From the NCBI RefSeq assembly GCF_002080455.1, contig NZ_CP020555.1, positions 806,001-870,000 of the forward strand: a DNA stretch of 64,000 bases, read 5' to 3'. Positions within the stretch are counted from its first letter, which is position 1. Every line of letters starts with the position of its first letter. The notes below the pieces were generated by a model, which saw only the letters and a program-made list of their open reading frames with translations, had not been told where the DNA came from and did no database searches. A program made the translations under genes and the position numbers. This stretch comes from Streptomyces sp. Sge12. GTDB lineage: Bacteria; Actinomycetota; Actinomycetes; Streptomycetales; Streptomycetaceae. Positions 28,381 through 37,352 of this stretch are shown in pieces.

Positions 28381-30981
28381 GTGAACCAGCAGTACGTGTG
28401 GGACCTTCAGGACGTGGACGCGACGCAGGTCGCGCTCGTCGGCGGCAAGGGCGCGCACCTGGGCGCGCTGTCGCGGATCGAAGGCGTCCGCGTGCCGGGG
28501 GGATTCTGCGTGACGACGGAGGCCTTCCGGCGGGTCGTCGCGCAAGCACCGCCGGTCGACGGTCTGCTCGATCGTCTGTCGCGCGTGGACGCGGACGACC
28601 GGGAGGCGATCCGCACCCTCAGCGCGCAGATCCGCCGCGCCGTCGAAGAGATCGCCGTCCCGGACGATCTCGCGGCGGCGATCACCGGCGCACTCGCCCG
28701 GTCCGGCGAGCGGGCCGCCTATGCGGTCCGGTCCAGCGCGACGGCGGAGGACCTGCCGACGGCCTCCTTCGCCGGCCAGCAGGACACGTATCTGAACGTC
28801 ATCGGGCCGGCGGCGGTCCTCCGGCACATCAGCCGGTGCTGGGCCTCCCTCTTCACCGAGCGCGCCGTGATCTACCGACGGCGCAACGGCATCGACGACC
28901 GCAGCGTCCACATGGCCGTGGTCGTGCAGCAGATGGCCTTCCCGCACGCGTCCGGCATCCTCTTCACGGCCGACCCCGTGACGGGCAACCGGAAGGTCGC
29001 CACCGTGGACGCCGGCTTCGGCCTCGGCGAGGCGCTGGTGTCCGGCCTGGTGAACCCGGACGTCTTCGCGGTGCGGGACGGCGAGGTCGTCACCCGGGCG
29101 ATCGCCGCCAAACAGCGTGCCGTGACCGCCCTGCCCGCCGGCGGTACGCGGGAAGTGGCGATCGACGCGCAGCAGCAGGAGCAGCCGGCCCTGACGGATG
29201 CGCAGGTCGTCCGGCTGGTGGAGCTCGGACGGCGGATCGAGGCGCACTTCGGCAGCCCGCAGGACATCGAGTGGTGTCTGGTGGACGACGGCTTCCGGAT
29301 CGTGCAGAGCCGGCCGATCACGACGCTGTTCCCCGTCCCGGAGAGCGGCGACCGTGAGAACCACGTCTACGTGTCCGTCGGCCACGGGCAGATGATGACC
29401 GACCCCATGAAGCCGCTGGGGTTCTCCATGTGGCAGCTGACGGCCATGGTGCCGATGCACGAGGCCGGCGGAAGGCTGTTCGTGGACGTCACGGCGCGGC
29501 TGGCCTCGCCCGCGAGCCGTGCCGGCCTCCTGGACGCCCTGGGGAAGGGCGATCCGCTGGTCAGGGACGCTCTGGAGACCGTCCTCGACCGCGGGGACTT
29601 CGTCCCGTCGCTCCCGGAGACGGCTCCCGCCGGGCCGCCGCCCGGGGGTGCGCCCGCCCCGATCGAGACCGATCCGGCCGTCGTCACGGCGCTGATCGAG
29701 CGCAGCCGGGTGTCCATCGCCGCCCTGGAGCGCGACATCCGGACGAAGAGCGGACCGGAGCTGTTCGACTTCCTGCTGGAGGCCTTCGAGGAGCACAAGC
29801 GGGTGCTCAGCGATCCGCTGAGCATTCAGGCGATCATGGCGGGCATGGAGGCCACCTGGTGGCTGAACGACAAGCTGCAGGAGTGGCTGGGCGAGAAGAA
29901 CGCGGCCGACACGCTGACGCTGTCCGCACCCGACAACATCACGTCGGAGATGGGGCTGGCCCTGCTCGACGTCGCGGACGTCATCCGCCCGCTGCCGGAG
30001 GTGGTGGCCCACCTCCGGGGCGTGCAGGACGACGGCTTCCTGGACGGGCTGGCGAAGCTCCCGGGCGGGGCCGAGGCGCGCGACGCCATCGAGGCCTACC
30101 TCGACCGGTACGGCATGCGCTGCGTCGGCGAGATCGACATCACCAGGCCGCGTTGGCGCGAGCGCCCGAGCACGCTGGTGCCCGTGATCCTCGACAACGT
30201 GCGGAACTTCGGGCCGGGCGCCGCCGAGCGGCGCTTCGAGGAGGGGCGGCTGAGGGCGCAGCAGAAGGAACAGGAGGTGCTGTCCCGCTTGCGCGCCCTG
30301 CCGGACGGGGACCGCAAGGCCGACGAGACCCGGCGGATGATCGACCGGGTCCGCACCTTCATCGGATACCGGGAGTACCCGAAGTACGGCATCATCAGCC
30401 GCTACTCCGTCTACAAGCAGGCTCTGATGGAGGAGGCCGGGCGCCTCGTCCGGGCGGGCGTGATCACCGAACCCGAGGACGTCTTCCACCTCACCTTCCA
30501 GGAACTCCACGAGGTCGTGCGCGCCAACCGGCTGGAGGACCGGGCGCTCCTCGCGCAGCGCAAGGAGGCGTTCCGGGCGTACCACGCTCTCACCCCGCCC
30601 CGGGTGCTCACCTCGGACGGCGAGGCCCTCACCGGGGCGTACCGGCGCGACGACGTGCCGGCCGGCGCCCTGGTCGGCGTACCGGTCTCGGCCGGGACGG
30701 TCGAGGGACGGGCCCGGGTCGTCCTCGACATGGCGGAGGCCGATCTCGAAGCGGGCGACATCCTGGTCACGGCCTTCACCGACCCCAGCTGGTCGCCGCT
30801 GTTCGTCGGGATCGCGGGTCTGGTGACCGAGGTGGGCGGCCTGATGACCCATGGCGCGGTGATCGCCCGGGAGTACGGCCTGCCGGCCGTCGTCGGCGTG
30901 GAGCGGGCCACCCGGCTGATCCGGGACGGTCAGCGGATCCGTGTGCACGGCACCGACGGGTACGTCGAGATCCTGCCCTGA
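28381..30981 (+). CDS. rph: Rifampin phosphotransferase
   Basis: 866 aa from GTG 28381 with GGAGG at 28369-28373. Three-domain layout: ATP-grasp (about 1-315; GGKGAHLGAL, YAVRSSATAEDLPTASFAGQ, EWCLVDDGFRIVQSRPIT), rifampin-binding domain (about 330-760; starts at VSVGHGQMMTDPMKPLG) and a phospho-carrier His domain with LMTHGAVIAREYGLPAVV, His at about 824. The enzyme uses ATP to phosphorylate the C21 hydroxyl of rifamycins, giving AMP and phosphate. Length equals that of known Rph proteins, and the RAE upstream supports this over a PEP synthase. Likely rifampin-inducible. Confidence 0.95.
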   Translation: MNQQYVWDLQDVDATQVALVGGKGAHLGALSRIEGVRVPGGFCVTTEAFRRVVAQAPPVDGLLDRLSRVDADDREAIRTLSAQIRRAVEEIAVPDDLAAAITGALARSGERAAYAVRSSATAEDLPTASFAGQQDTYLNVIGPAAVLRHISRCWASLFTERAVIYRRRNGIDDRSVHMAVVVQQMAFPHASGILFTADPVTGNRKVATVDAGFGLGEALVSGLVNPDVFAVRDGEVVTRAIAAKQRAVTALPAGGTREVAIDAQQQEQPALTDAQVVRLVELGRRIEAHFGSPQDIEWCLVDDGFRIVQSRPITTLFPVPESGDRENHVYVSVGHGQMMTDPMKPLGFSMWQLTAMVPMHEAGGRLFVDVTARLASPASRAGLLDALGKGDPLVRDALETVLDRGDFVPSLPETAPAGPPPGGAPAPIETDPAVVTALIERSRVSIAALERDIRTKSGPELFDFLLEAFEEHKRVLSDPLSIQAIMAGMEATWWLNDKLQEWLGEKNAADTLTLSAPDNITSEMGLALLDVADVIRPLPEVVAHLRGVQDDGFLDGLAKLPGGAEARDAIEAYLDRYGMRCVGEIDITRPRWRERPSTLVPVILDNVRNFGPGAAERRFEEGRLRAQQKEQEVLSRLRALPDGDRKADETRRMIDRVRTFIGYREYPKYGIISRYSVYKQALMEEAGRLVRAGVITEPEDVFHLTFQELHEVVRANRLEDRALLAQRKEAFRAYHALTPPRVLTSDGEALTGAYRRDDVPAGALVGVPVSAGTVEGRARVVLDMAEADLEAGDILVTAFTDPSWSPLFVGIAGLVTEVGGLMTHGAVIAREYGLPAVVGVERATRLIRDGQRIRVHGTDGYVEILP

Positions 30982-30986
30982 CCGAC

Positions 30987-31022
30987 CGCGGCCCCGGCCG
31001 GCTGTCACCGTCCGGGGCCGCG
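30987..31022. terminator. Hairpin between convergent rph and dps
   Basis: CGCGGCCCCGG (30987-30997) pairs perfectly with CCGGGGCCGCG (31012-31022) around a 14-base loop. It begins 6 bp after the rph stop and ends 14 bp before the dps stop, fitting a shared terminator. Confidence 0.75.
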
Positions 31023-31035
31023 CGGTCCGGCGCGG

Positions 31036-31521
31036 TCAGGCGTGCTCGGCCGCGAACATCCAGTGGTGCTTCTCCAGTTCGCCGGTCAGGGCGATCAGGA
31101 GGTCCTGGGTGACCGGGTCCGGCTCGTCCGTGGACCGGATGCGCTCGCGCATGCGGGTGATCACGGTGCTGAGGGCCTCGACGAGGATGCGGACGGCCTC
31201 GGCGTCCTTGATCCACCCCTCCGGCACGCCGGTGATCGCGGTGGCCGAGGCCACCGTCGCGGCCCGGCCGTCCGGGGTGATCCCGAGGGCGGAGGCCCGT
31301 TCGGCGACCACGTCCGAGTGGGTGCGCGCCGTGGTGACGACCTCGTCGAGCTGGAGGTGCACGGACCGGAAGCGGGGTCCCACGACGTTCCAGTGCACCT
31401 GCTTGGCCACGAGCGAGAGGTCGACCAGGTCCACCAGAGCGCCCTGCAGCGCTTCACCGACGACCTTGAGGTCGGCTTCCGGGAGGGCGTTCTTGACGAC
31501 GGACACAACGTCTCCATTCAT
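31036..31521 (-). CDS. dps: Dps-family ferritin-like DNA-protection protein
   Basis: 161 aa from ATG 31521; GTG 31506, with GGAGA 6 nt before it, is an alternative giving 156 aa. Four-helix bundle with Dps ferroxidase signature AKQVHWNVVGPRFRSVHLQLDE and DVVAERASALG. Dps proteins store iron in dodecamers, oxidise Fe2+ with H2O2 and condense or protect DNA. Streptomyces have several; which paralogue this is cannot be said. Confidence 0.9.
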   Translation of the reverse strand: MNGDVVSVVKNALPEADLKVVGEALQGALVDLVDLSLVAKQVHWNVVGPRFRSVHLQLDEVVTTARTHSDVVAERASALGITPDGRAATVASATAITGVPEGWIKDAEAVRILVEALSTVITRMRERIRSTDEPDPVTQDLLIALTGELEKHHWMFAAEHA

Positions 31522-31608
31522 ATCGGGATATGTATCGATGAAAGGTCGCCTACCCGCTGTGCCTCCGACAAAACGGTCCGGCCGTCCGGCTGGTCCGTTC
31601 GGTCGAGC

Positions 31609-32466
31609 TCATCGGTGGCGGGTGGGTGCCCCGGCCGGAGGCACGGCCTCGGGGTCGGGGTCGGTGAGCTCGGGTTCCAGGCCGTCGGTGACGGCGGCCC
31701 GGGGCCGTCCGGTGTCCGCCCGCCAGGCCTCGAAGACCAGGGTCGTCGCGGTGACCGTGGCCAGCCCCAGGAGCCAGCCGCCGACGACGTCGCTGACCCA
31801 GTGCACGCCCAGCGCCACCCGGGTGTAGCTGACGCCCACCACGGTGAGCACGGCCAGCGCCCAGGGCAGCGGGCGCCAGGCGCGCGGGACGAGCGGCAGC
31901 AGGACCAGGAGCAGCACCGCGCAGGACGTGAAGGCCGTCATGGCGTGCCCGGAGGGGAAGGAGTAGCCGGGCGCGTGGGCGACCGGGTCGGGCAGGTGGG
32001 GCCGGGCCCGCTCGACGGCGATCTTGGCGAGGTAGCCGATCAGGGCGCCGCCGGCCGCCGTGACGGCGGCCCAGACCGCCAGCCGCCGGGCCCCGCGCAC
32101 GGCCAGCCAGACGACCAGCAGGGCCACCAGGAGGCGCAGGGTCACCGGGTCCCACACCACCCCGGTGAGGACGTCGAGGACGCGCACCCAGCCGGGGTGT
32201 TCCAGGGCCGTGGCGTGCAGCCGTTCGGCCGTGGCCCGGTCCAGGCGGAGCAGGGGCGGCCACCCGGACTCGACGAGGACCAGGGCGACGGCGAAGGGGA
32301 CGGACACCACGGCGGTGGCGGCCGTGGTGAGGAGCAGCCGGGCGGCGAAGGTGGCGTCGGGGCCGCCGTACCGCGCCGGCAGGTGTCGCTGCGCGTGCCG
32401 CAGCGGGCGGCGCAGCCGGTCGCGCAGGGCCGCGCGGCGGGGGGAGCTTCCGGTGGGTGGTGCCAT
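31609..32466 (-). CDS. PAP2 (type 2 phosphatidic acid phosphatase) membrane protein
   Basis: 285 aa, ATG 32466. About five membrane helices with the three PAP2 motifs: KIAVERARP, YSFPSGHAM and SYTRVALGVHWVSDVV. It likely dephosphorylates a lipid phosphate or undecaprenyl diphosphate at the outer face of the membrane. Third gene of a lipid-related operon, separated from the YihY gene by a tandem-repeat spacer. Confidence 0.9.
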   Translation of the reverse strand: MAPPTGSSPRRAALRDRLRRPLRHAQRHLPARYGGPDATFAARLLLTTAATAVVSVPFAVALVLVESGWPPLLRLDRATAERLHATALEHPGWVRVLDVLTGVVWDPVTLRLLVALLVVWLAVRGARRLAVWAAVTAAGGALIGYLAKIAVERARPHLPDPVAHAPGYSFPSGHAMTAFTSCAVLLLVLLPLVPRAWRPLPWALAVLTVVGVSYTRVALGVHWVSDVVGGWLLGLATVTATTLVFEAWRADTGRPRAAVTDGLEPELTDPDPEAVPPAGAPTRHR

Positions 32467-32489
32467 GCCTGCGGCGTCCTCTCGTGTGC

Positions 32490-32610
32490 GGCGGTCGGTG
32501 GCGGTCGCGGCGGTCGGTGGCGGTCGCGGCGGTCGGTGGCGGTCGCGGCGGTCGGTGGCGGTCGCGGCGGTCGGTGGCGGTCGGTGGCGGTCGGTGGCGG
32601 TCGGTGGCGG
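32490..32610 (+). repeat. Tandem repeats between yihY-like and PAP2 genes
   Basis: Four perfect 19-bp units begin at 32490, 32509, 32528 and 32547, followed by four 10-bp units TCGGTGGCGG (32571-32610). The 19-bp unit contains the 10-bp unit, so one probably arose from the other by slippage. The array fills almost all of the intergenic gap and ends at the stop codon of the YihY gene. Copy number is probably variable. Confidence 0.9.
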
Positions 32611-33567
32611 TCAGACGCCGGGGTCGGGGAGCACCGGCTCGCGGACCCCGGCGCGTACGGCTTCCAGCTGGGCGGCGAAGGACAGTCCGAGGAACAGGGC
32701 CATCGAGGTGAGGTACGACCACAGCAGCAGGGACACGATCGCGCTGAGCGGCCCGTAGACGCTGGTGAACGAGCCGCTGGCGCCGACGTACAGGCTGAGG
32801 CCCCAGGTGGCGAGGTTCCACAGTGCCAGGTACACGACGGCGCCGAAGGCCAGCCACGTGTAGCCGGGTTGCCGGCGCCGCGGGGAGAGCCGGAAGATCG
32901 CGCTGGTGGCGAGGACGGCCAGCAGGACGCCCACGGGCCAGCGCAGGATCTCCCAGGCCCGCACGGTGCCGGGGGCCAGCTCGTACACCTCGGCGAGGGC
33001 GCGGGTGAGGTCGGCGCCGAGCACGGTGAGGACGAAGCTGAGGCCGAGCGGGAAGCCGGCGAGGGCCGCCATCGCCAGGCCGCGGGCGTACTTGGCGAGG
33101 AACGGCCGGTCGCGTTCGTTGCCGTATATGCGGTTGGCGCCGCGCTCGACCTGGCAGAGGGCCGTGGTGACGTTGGAAACGGCGAACAGCAGGCCCAGCC
33201 AGAGGGCGAGTTGGCCGCCGTCGCCGGCCCGGCGGCGGCTGCCGCTGAGCACGTCGTCCACCATGGCCTGGCCGGGGCCGCTGGGGGTGAGGCCGCGGAT
33301 GGTCAGCTCGATCACCCGGCCGGCGTCCTCGGTGTGCAGGACACTGGACAGGCCGACGGCGGCGATGGCGAGCGGGACCAGGCACAGGACGGTCTGCAGC
33401 GCGAGTGCGCGGGCGTGGCTGAACCCGTCGGCGTAGCGGAAGCGGACGAAGGAGTCGCGGGCCAGGCGCCAGCTTCCGTAGCGGCGCAGCGCGGTCCACG
33501 CCTCGTCACCGGAGAGTTCGTCACCGTGCACGCTGTGGCGCGGCGGTACGCGTCGGGCTGTTCCCAT
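32611..33567 (-). CDS. YihY/BrkB-family multi-pass membrane protein
   Basis: 318 aa; ATG 33567 is backed by GAGGAGGAA about 6 nt upstream, although this overlaps the preceding gene by 47 bp. Six hydrophobic segments, with family features YADGFSHARALALQTVLCLVPL, NVTTALCQVERGANRIYG, FRLSPRR and SVYGPLSAIVSLLLWSYLTSMALFLG. YihY proteins are inner-membrane proteins of uncertain role (once called ribonuclease BN, wrongly). The long overlap suggests translational coupling with the PAP2-kinase fusion. Confidence 0.88.
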   Translation of the reverse strand: MGTARRVPPRHSVHGDELSGDEAWTALRRYGSWRLARDSFVRFRYADGFSHARALALQTVLCLVPLAIAAVGLSSVLHTEDAGRVIELTIRGLTPSGPGQAMVDDVLSGSRRRAGDGGQLALWLGLLFAVSNVTTALCQVERGANRIYGNERDRPFLAKYARGLAMAALAGFPLGLSFVLTVLGADLTRALAEVYELAPGTVRAWEILRWPVGVLLAVLATSAIFRLSPRRRQPGYTWLAFGAVVYLALWNLATWGLSLYVGASGSFTSVYGPLSAIVSLLLWSYLTSMALFLGLSFAAQLEAVRAGVREPVLPDPGV

Positions 33568-35314
33568 GCTGTTCCTCCTCCTCTCCCTCTCGTACGGCGG
33601 TGGTCCGGGGCAGCTGGACGCGCAGTGCGCCCGGTTCCACCCAGGCGGTGAGGCGGGTGCCGTCGGCGGCCGGGTCCCCGTCGAGTTCGCGGGGCTGGGG
33701 TCGGGCGCAGCGGACGTCGACGCGGGTGGCGGTGAAGTACTCCAGTGCTCCCCCGGCCTCCGTTCCCGCGGCGCCGGCCGGGGTGGTCGGGTGGCGGCGC
33801 ATGACGCGGGAGAGGAGGTGTGCGGCGGCCGCGAGCCATCCGCCCGGGCCGCGGGGGTCGAACAGCACCACGTCCAGGTGTCCGCTGTCGGGCCGGGCGC
33901 CCGGCAGCAGCGGCAGCCCGCCCTGGAGGGTGCCCACGTTCCCGATGACGACCATGCGGGCCCGGCGCCGCCGCGGACGGACCCCGTCCATGCGGATCGT
34001 CAGCCGTACGCTCGGATCGCGCAGGTGGCGCAGGGCCGACAGGACGTACGCAGCCCAGCCCAGCCGGGACTTGAGGCGGGGTGAGGCGTCCTTGACCATC
34101 GCGGCGTCGAACCCGATGCCGGCCATGACGGTGAACCGGGTGGGCGCGAGGCCGTCGCCCCGGACCCGGCCGACGTCGATCGGGTGGCTGTCGCCGGCCA
34201 GGGACGCTTCGAGGGCGGCTTCCGGGTCCAGCGGGAGGCCCAGGTTGCGGGCGAGGAGGTTGCCGGTGCCGCAGGGCACCACGGCCAGCGGGATCCCGGT
34301 GCCGGCCAGCACCTCGGCGCAGGCGCGCAGGGTGCCGTCGCCGCCGCAGGCCACCACCAGGGCGGGGCGGCGCGCGGCGAGCTCCTCGGCGAGGGCGCCC
34401 GCGGGCCGCTCGGCGGTGGTGCGGATCCAGCGCTGCTCGCGGTGGGTGTGGCCGTGGCCGTCGAGCACGGTGCGCAGCCGCTCGGCGAGGTCGTCCGGGC
34501 AGCCGAACGGGTGCCGCACGACGAGCACCGTCCGCCCGCCGGGGGAATCGGCGGCCGGCGCCGGGGCGGGGGCGGGCAGGTGGGGGCCGTCGGGAAGGCG
34601 GCCCCGGTCCGGCCGCGGCGCGGAGCGGTGGCCGTGGAGGAAGACCGCCGACACGATCAGGAGGGTGGCTGCGCCGTTGAGGAGGCCGCCGGCGACGTCG
34701 CTGGGAAAGTGCATGCCGCGGTAGACCCGGGCCAGGCCGACCGCGGGCGGTACCAGCAGGAGGGCGGCCGTCACGGCGGGGCGCCAGGGGCCGCGCAGTC
34801 GCAGGGCCGCGATGACGGCGAGTCCTCCGTAGAGCGCCAACGAGGCTCCGACGTGGCCGGAGGGGAAGCTGGAGGTGGGCGGGGCGGCGTCGAGCCGGGG
34901 CAGGTCCGGGCGCGGCCGTTCCACGAACGCCGTGACCAGTACGAACACCGCCGACTGCGCGGCGACCGCGACGGCGAGGAAGAGCGCCTCGCGGCGCAGC
35001 GCGGTCCGGGGGAGCCCGAGCAGCCCGATCCGGGGAAGCCCGAGCAGGGCGAGCAGCGCGACGATGGTCAGGCCGACGACGACCTGCGTGCTCCCGAGCG
35101 CGGAGAGCCACTCGGACACGGCGGTGAGGACGGGCGCATCGCGGTGTTCCGCCAGGGCGCGCGGGGCCCCGTCCTCCGCCTCGAGCGGCCAGTGGTGCGC
35201 GGCCGGCCCGGTGACCAGCCGGCCCACGCCGATCATCAGGGCCGCCTGGACGGGCAGGAGCAGGAGCAGCAGCGGCCGGGCCCCGCGAGCGGCGGGGCCG
35301 CGTCTTCTCTTCAT
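33521..35314 (-). CDS. PAP2 phosphatase-diacylglycerol kinase fusion
   Basis: 597 aa from ATG 35314. Residues 1-235: six-helix PAP2 domain with VERPRPD, SFPSGHVG and RVYRGMHFPSDVAGG. After a Pro/Ala linker, about residues 260-590 form a diacylglycerol kinase catalytic domain with VVACGGDGTLR, VVPCGTGNLLARNLGL and AGIGFDAAMV. The two halves catalyse opposite steps (lipid phosphate removal outside, lipid phosphorylation inside), so it may recycle lipid carriers or diacylglycerol. First gene of the operon with YihY and PAP2. Confidence 0.92.
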   Translation of the reverse strand: MKRRRGPAARGARPLLLLLLPVQAALMIGVGRLVTGPAAHHWPLEAEDGAPRALAEHRDAPVLTAVSEWLSALGSTQVVVGLTIVALLALLGLPRIGLLGLPRTALRREALFLAVAVAAQSAVFVLVTAFVERPRPDLPRLDAAPPTSSFPSGHVGASLALYGGLAVIAALRLRGPWRPAVTAALLLVPPAVGLARVYRGMHFPSDVAGGLLNGAATLLIVSAVFLHGHRSAPRPDRGRLPDGPHLPAPAPAPAADSPGGRTVLVVRHPFGCPDDLAERLRTVLDGHGHTHREQRWIRTTAERPAGALAEELAARRPALVVACGGDGTLRACAEVLAGTGIPLAVVPCGTGNLLARNLGLPLDPEAALEASLAGDSHPIDVGRVRGDGLAPTRFTVMAGIGFDAAMVKDASPRLKSRLGWAAYVLSALRHLRDPSVRLTIRMDGVRPRRRRARMVVIGNVGTLQGGLPLLPGARPDSGHLDVVLFDPRGPGGWLAAAAHLLSRVMRRHPTTPAGAAGTEAGGALEYFTATRVDVRCARPQPRELDGDPAADGTRLTAWVEPGALRVQLPRTTAVREGEEEEQHGNSPTRTAAPQRAR

Positions 35315-35404
35315 GGGGGCCGTCTGACCCGTCCCGGCCCGATGATGCGTGCCGGGGCGGGTCGGGTTCGGCGGGCGGCCGCGATCGCACGGCGGGGGCG
35401 GCGG

Positions 35405-36091
35405 TCAGCCGATGTGGTCCCGTACCTGCGCGTAGACCCCTGCATCGGTGAGGAAGGCGGAATGCAGCAGGCACGGGGTCCGGGTGTTCACCGCGCCGGA
35501 GAGGGCCACCGTGCTGTCGGGGTTGATGAGCAGGTCGCAGGGGGACCACCAGGTGGCGTAGCGCGTGGAGCCGGGCGTTTCGTCGACCGCGTTGAGTGCG
35601 TGGAGGAAGGCGGAGCCGGGGCGCATCTCGACGCACGAGGCCTGCCCGCAGAGGTGGGCGGTGTCCGTGCCGTGGTTGGGGCCCGCCAAGGAGACCCATG
35701 CGTCGACCTTGGCGTCGCCGCCGAGGTTCTTGAGGTAGTAGCGCGACGGCAGGGCGCCCATGGAGTGGGTGACGAGGTCCACCTTGGCCGCTCCGGTCGC
35801 CGCCAGGACGCCGTCGACGGCGGAGGCGAGTTGCGAGGCGGTCGTGGCGTTGGACTGGGAGGTGGGGTACGTCCACCGGTAGAGGTGGTCGGCGGGGCGG
35901 CCGTCCGCCCGGAGCCGCTCGGCGAAGGTGTTCCAGACCGAACCGTTGCTGTTCCAGCCGTGTACGAAGACCACGGGGTCGGGTTCGGCAGGTGCATGGG
36001 GGGCCGCGAGGGGACGGGCGGCGGCCGGGGCCGCGCAGACGGCCAGGGCCACGGCCACGGCCGGGACGAGGCGGAGCAGGTACGCGTGCAT
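35405..36091 (-). CDS. Secreted class-2 lipase/esterase
   Basis: 228 aa, ATG 36091. A signal peptide (to about AAAARP at residue 26) is followed by the lipase_2-type fold: VVFVHGWNSNGSVW, the nucleophile elbow THSMG (Ser110), VSLAGPNHGTD and a C-terminal CLLHSAF with the likely catalytic His. Four cysteines (CGQASC, SPCDLL, TPCLLH) probably form two disulfides in the exported enzyme. Hydrolyses acyl esters; natural substrate unknown. Confidence 0.9.
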   Translation of the reverse strand: MHAYLLRLVPAVAVALAVCAAPAAARPLAAPHAPAEPDPVVFVHGWNSNGSVWNTFAERLRADGRPADHLYRWTYPTSQSNATTASQLASAVDGVLAATGAAKVDLVTHSMGALPSRYYLKNLGGDAKVDAWVSLAGPNHGTDTAHLCGQASCVEMRPGSAFLHALNAVDETPGSTRYATWWSPCDLLINPDSTVALSGAVNTRTPCLLHSAFLTDAGVYAQVRDHIG

Positions 36092-36349
36092 GGGCCGTTT
36101 GTAGCGGTTCGTAGTACCGCGTCCGGCCCGATGACCGCCCCGCTCACCCGTCCGGCCGCCGCACTTCACACCAGAAACGTTTCGGTGCACGGCGACGGCG
36201 GCCGTCCGCCACCGCTGAGCAGCGAAGTCCCCGCGCTCCGGGCCGGTTTGAATCTCATGATCCGGATCAGACGGAGAGAGGTGTGCCGGGTCCGTCGTAC
36301 CCGGCGGGAGGATCGGCCGTAGGAGGCCGGCGAGTGAGAGGGGGCCCGT

Positions 36350-37135
36350 GTGACGGCATCGGGAGGACGTCGGCGCGGTGGGGACGAAGGCCGCGCATCG
36401 GTGGGACGTGACGTCGTGCTGGCGGTGGGGTTGGTGGGGATCTGCCTCGGCGGGGCGGTGGTCTTCGTCCGAACGGCCGCTTCCACGACCGGCGGTGGGA
36501 TACCCGTGACGCCGATCGCCATCGTGCTCGTCCTGGTGGCCGGAGCGGCGCTCATGCGGTGGTGCGTCACGGCGCGCCCGGACCGCTCGCCCGTACGCGG
36601 GCCGGCCCTGCTCGGCCCGCCGGACCCGTACGCGGTCGCCGCACAGCCCGTCGGACTCCCGGAGGCTGCGGTGGTGCACGAGGTGGGAGCCGACGCACTG
36701 GACCACTCCGCGGTGGACGCCGACGGTTTTGAACACGCGGTGGCCGCGCTGTGTGCGCGGGACGGCTGCCCCCAGGTGGAAGTGGTGGGCGGCGCGGGCG
36801 ACTTGGGAGCGGATGTCATTGCCACCACGGCGGACGGCCTGCGCGTGGTCATCCAGTGCAAGCACTACGGCGAGGGCAACCGGGTCGGCTCGCAGGATCT
36901 CCAGCGCTTCGGCGGGACCTGCTTCGCCGTCCACGAGGCCGACGTGGCCGTCGTCGTGACCACCAGCGCCTTCACCGCACCGGCCGCGGAGTACGCCGCC
37001 GCCTGCGACATCGTCTGCATCGACGGCGACGACCTGGCCGCGTGGACCGAGTCGCGGACACCGCCTCCGTGGGAAGGTGCCACCGCGGCGCGGACCGCGG
37101 CCGCGCAGGACGTGGCCGGCGCCGGCACCTCGTAG
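36350..37135 (+). CDS. Membrane-anchored Mrr-like restriction endonuclease-fold protein
   Basis: 261 aa from GTG 36350 after GAGAGGGGG. Two membrane helices (about 21-41 and 52-70) precede a PD-(D/E)XK nuclease domain of Mrr type: GFEHAVAALCARDGC, GGAGDLGADVIATT (Asp155) and VVIQCKHY (Gln169, Lys171), then SQDLQRFGG. The D-QxK catalytic set is complete. Mrr-family enzymes cut modified DNA, but membrane-anchored forms in actinomycetes are uncharacterised; a role at incoming DNA is a guess. Followed by a strong terminator. Confidence 0.85.
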   Translation: MTASGGRRRGGDEGRASVGRDVVLAVGLVGICLGGAVVFVRTAASTTGGGIPVTPIAIVLVLVAGAALMRWCVTARPDRSPVRGPALLGPPDPYAVAAQPVGLPEAAVVHEVGADALDHSAVDADGFEHAVAALCARDGCPQVEVVGGAGDLGADVIATTADGLRVVIQCKHYGEGNRVGSQDLQRFGGTCFAVHEADVAVVVTTSAFTAPAAEYAAACDIVCIDGDDLAAWTESRTPPPWEGATAARTAAAQDVAGAGTS

Positions 37136-37155
37136 CGCCCCGCCGGACATCCGGG

Positions 37156-37177
37156 GACGACCGCGAAAGCGGTCGTC
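37156..37177 (+). terminator. Terminator after the Mrr-like gene
   Basis: GACGACCGC (37156-37164) pairs perfectly with GCGGTCGTC (37169-37177) around a GAAA tetraloop, 21 bp after the stop codon. Confidence 0.8.
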
Positions 37178-37352
37178 AACCCGCCCTGTGCGTAGGGGAA
37201 TCAATGGGGTTCGACATGGCCCGGTGGGCTGACGTGCGGCTCCCGGAGTGCCACGATGATCCGTGCTTCGCCAGTGCACGGTCGGGACGCGGTGAAGGCG
37301 GCCGCAGTGCGTCCCGAAAGAACGGCCCTACCCCACGAAAGGGCGGACATCC

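Noticed and set aside
28381..30981. Phosphoenolpyruvate synthase
   Set aside because: Length of 866 aa, the VGHGQMMTDPMKPLG domain and the RAE point to rifampin phosphotransferase.
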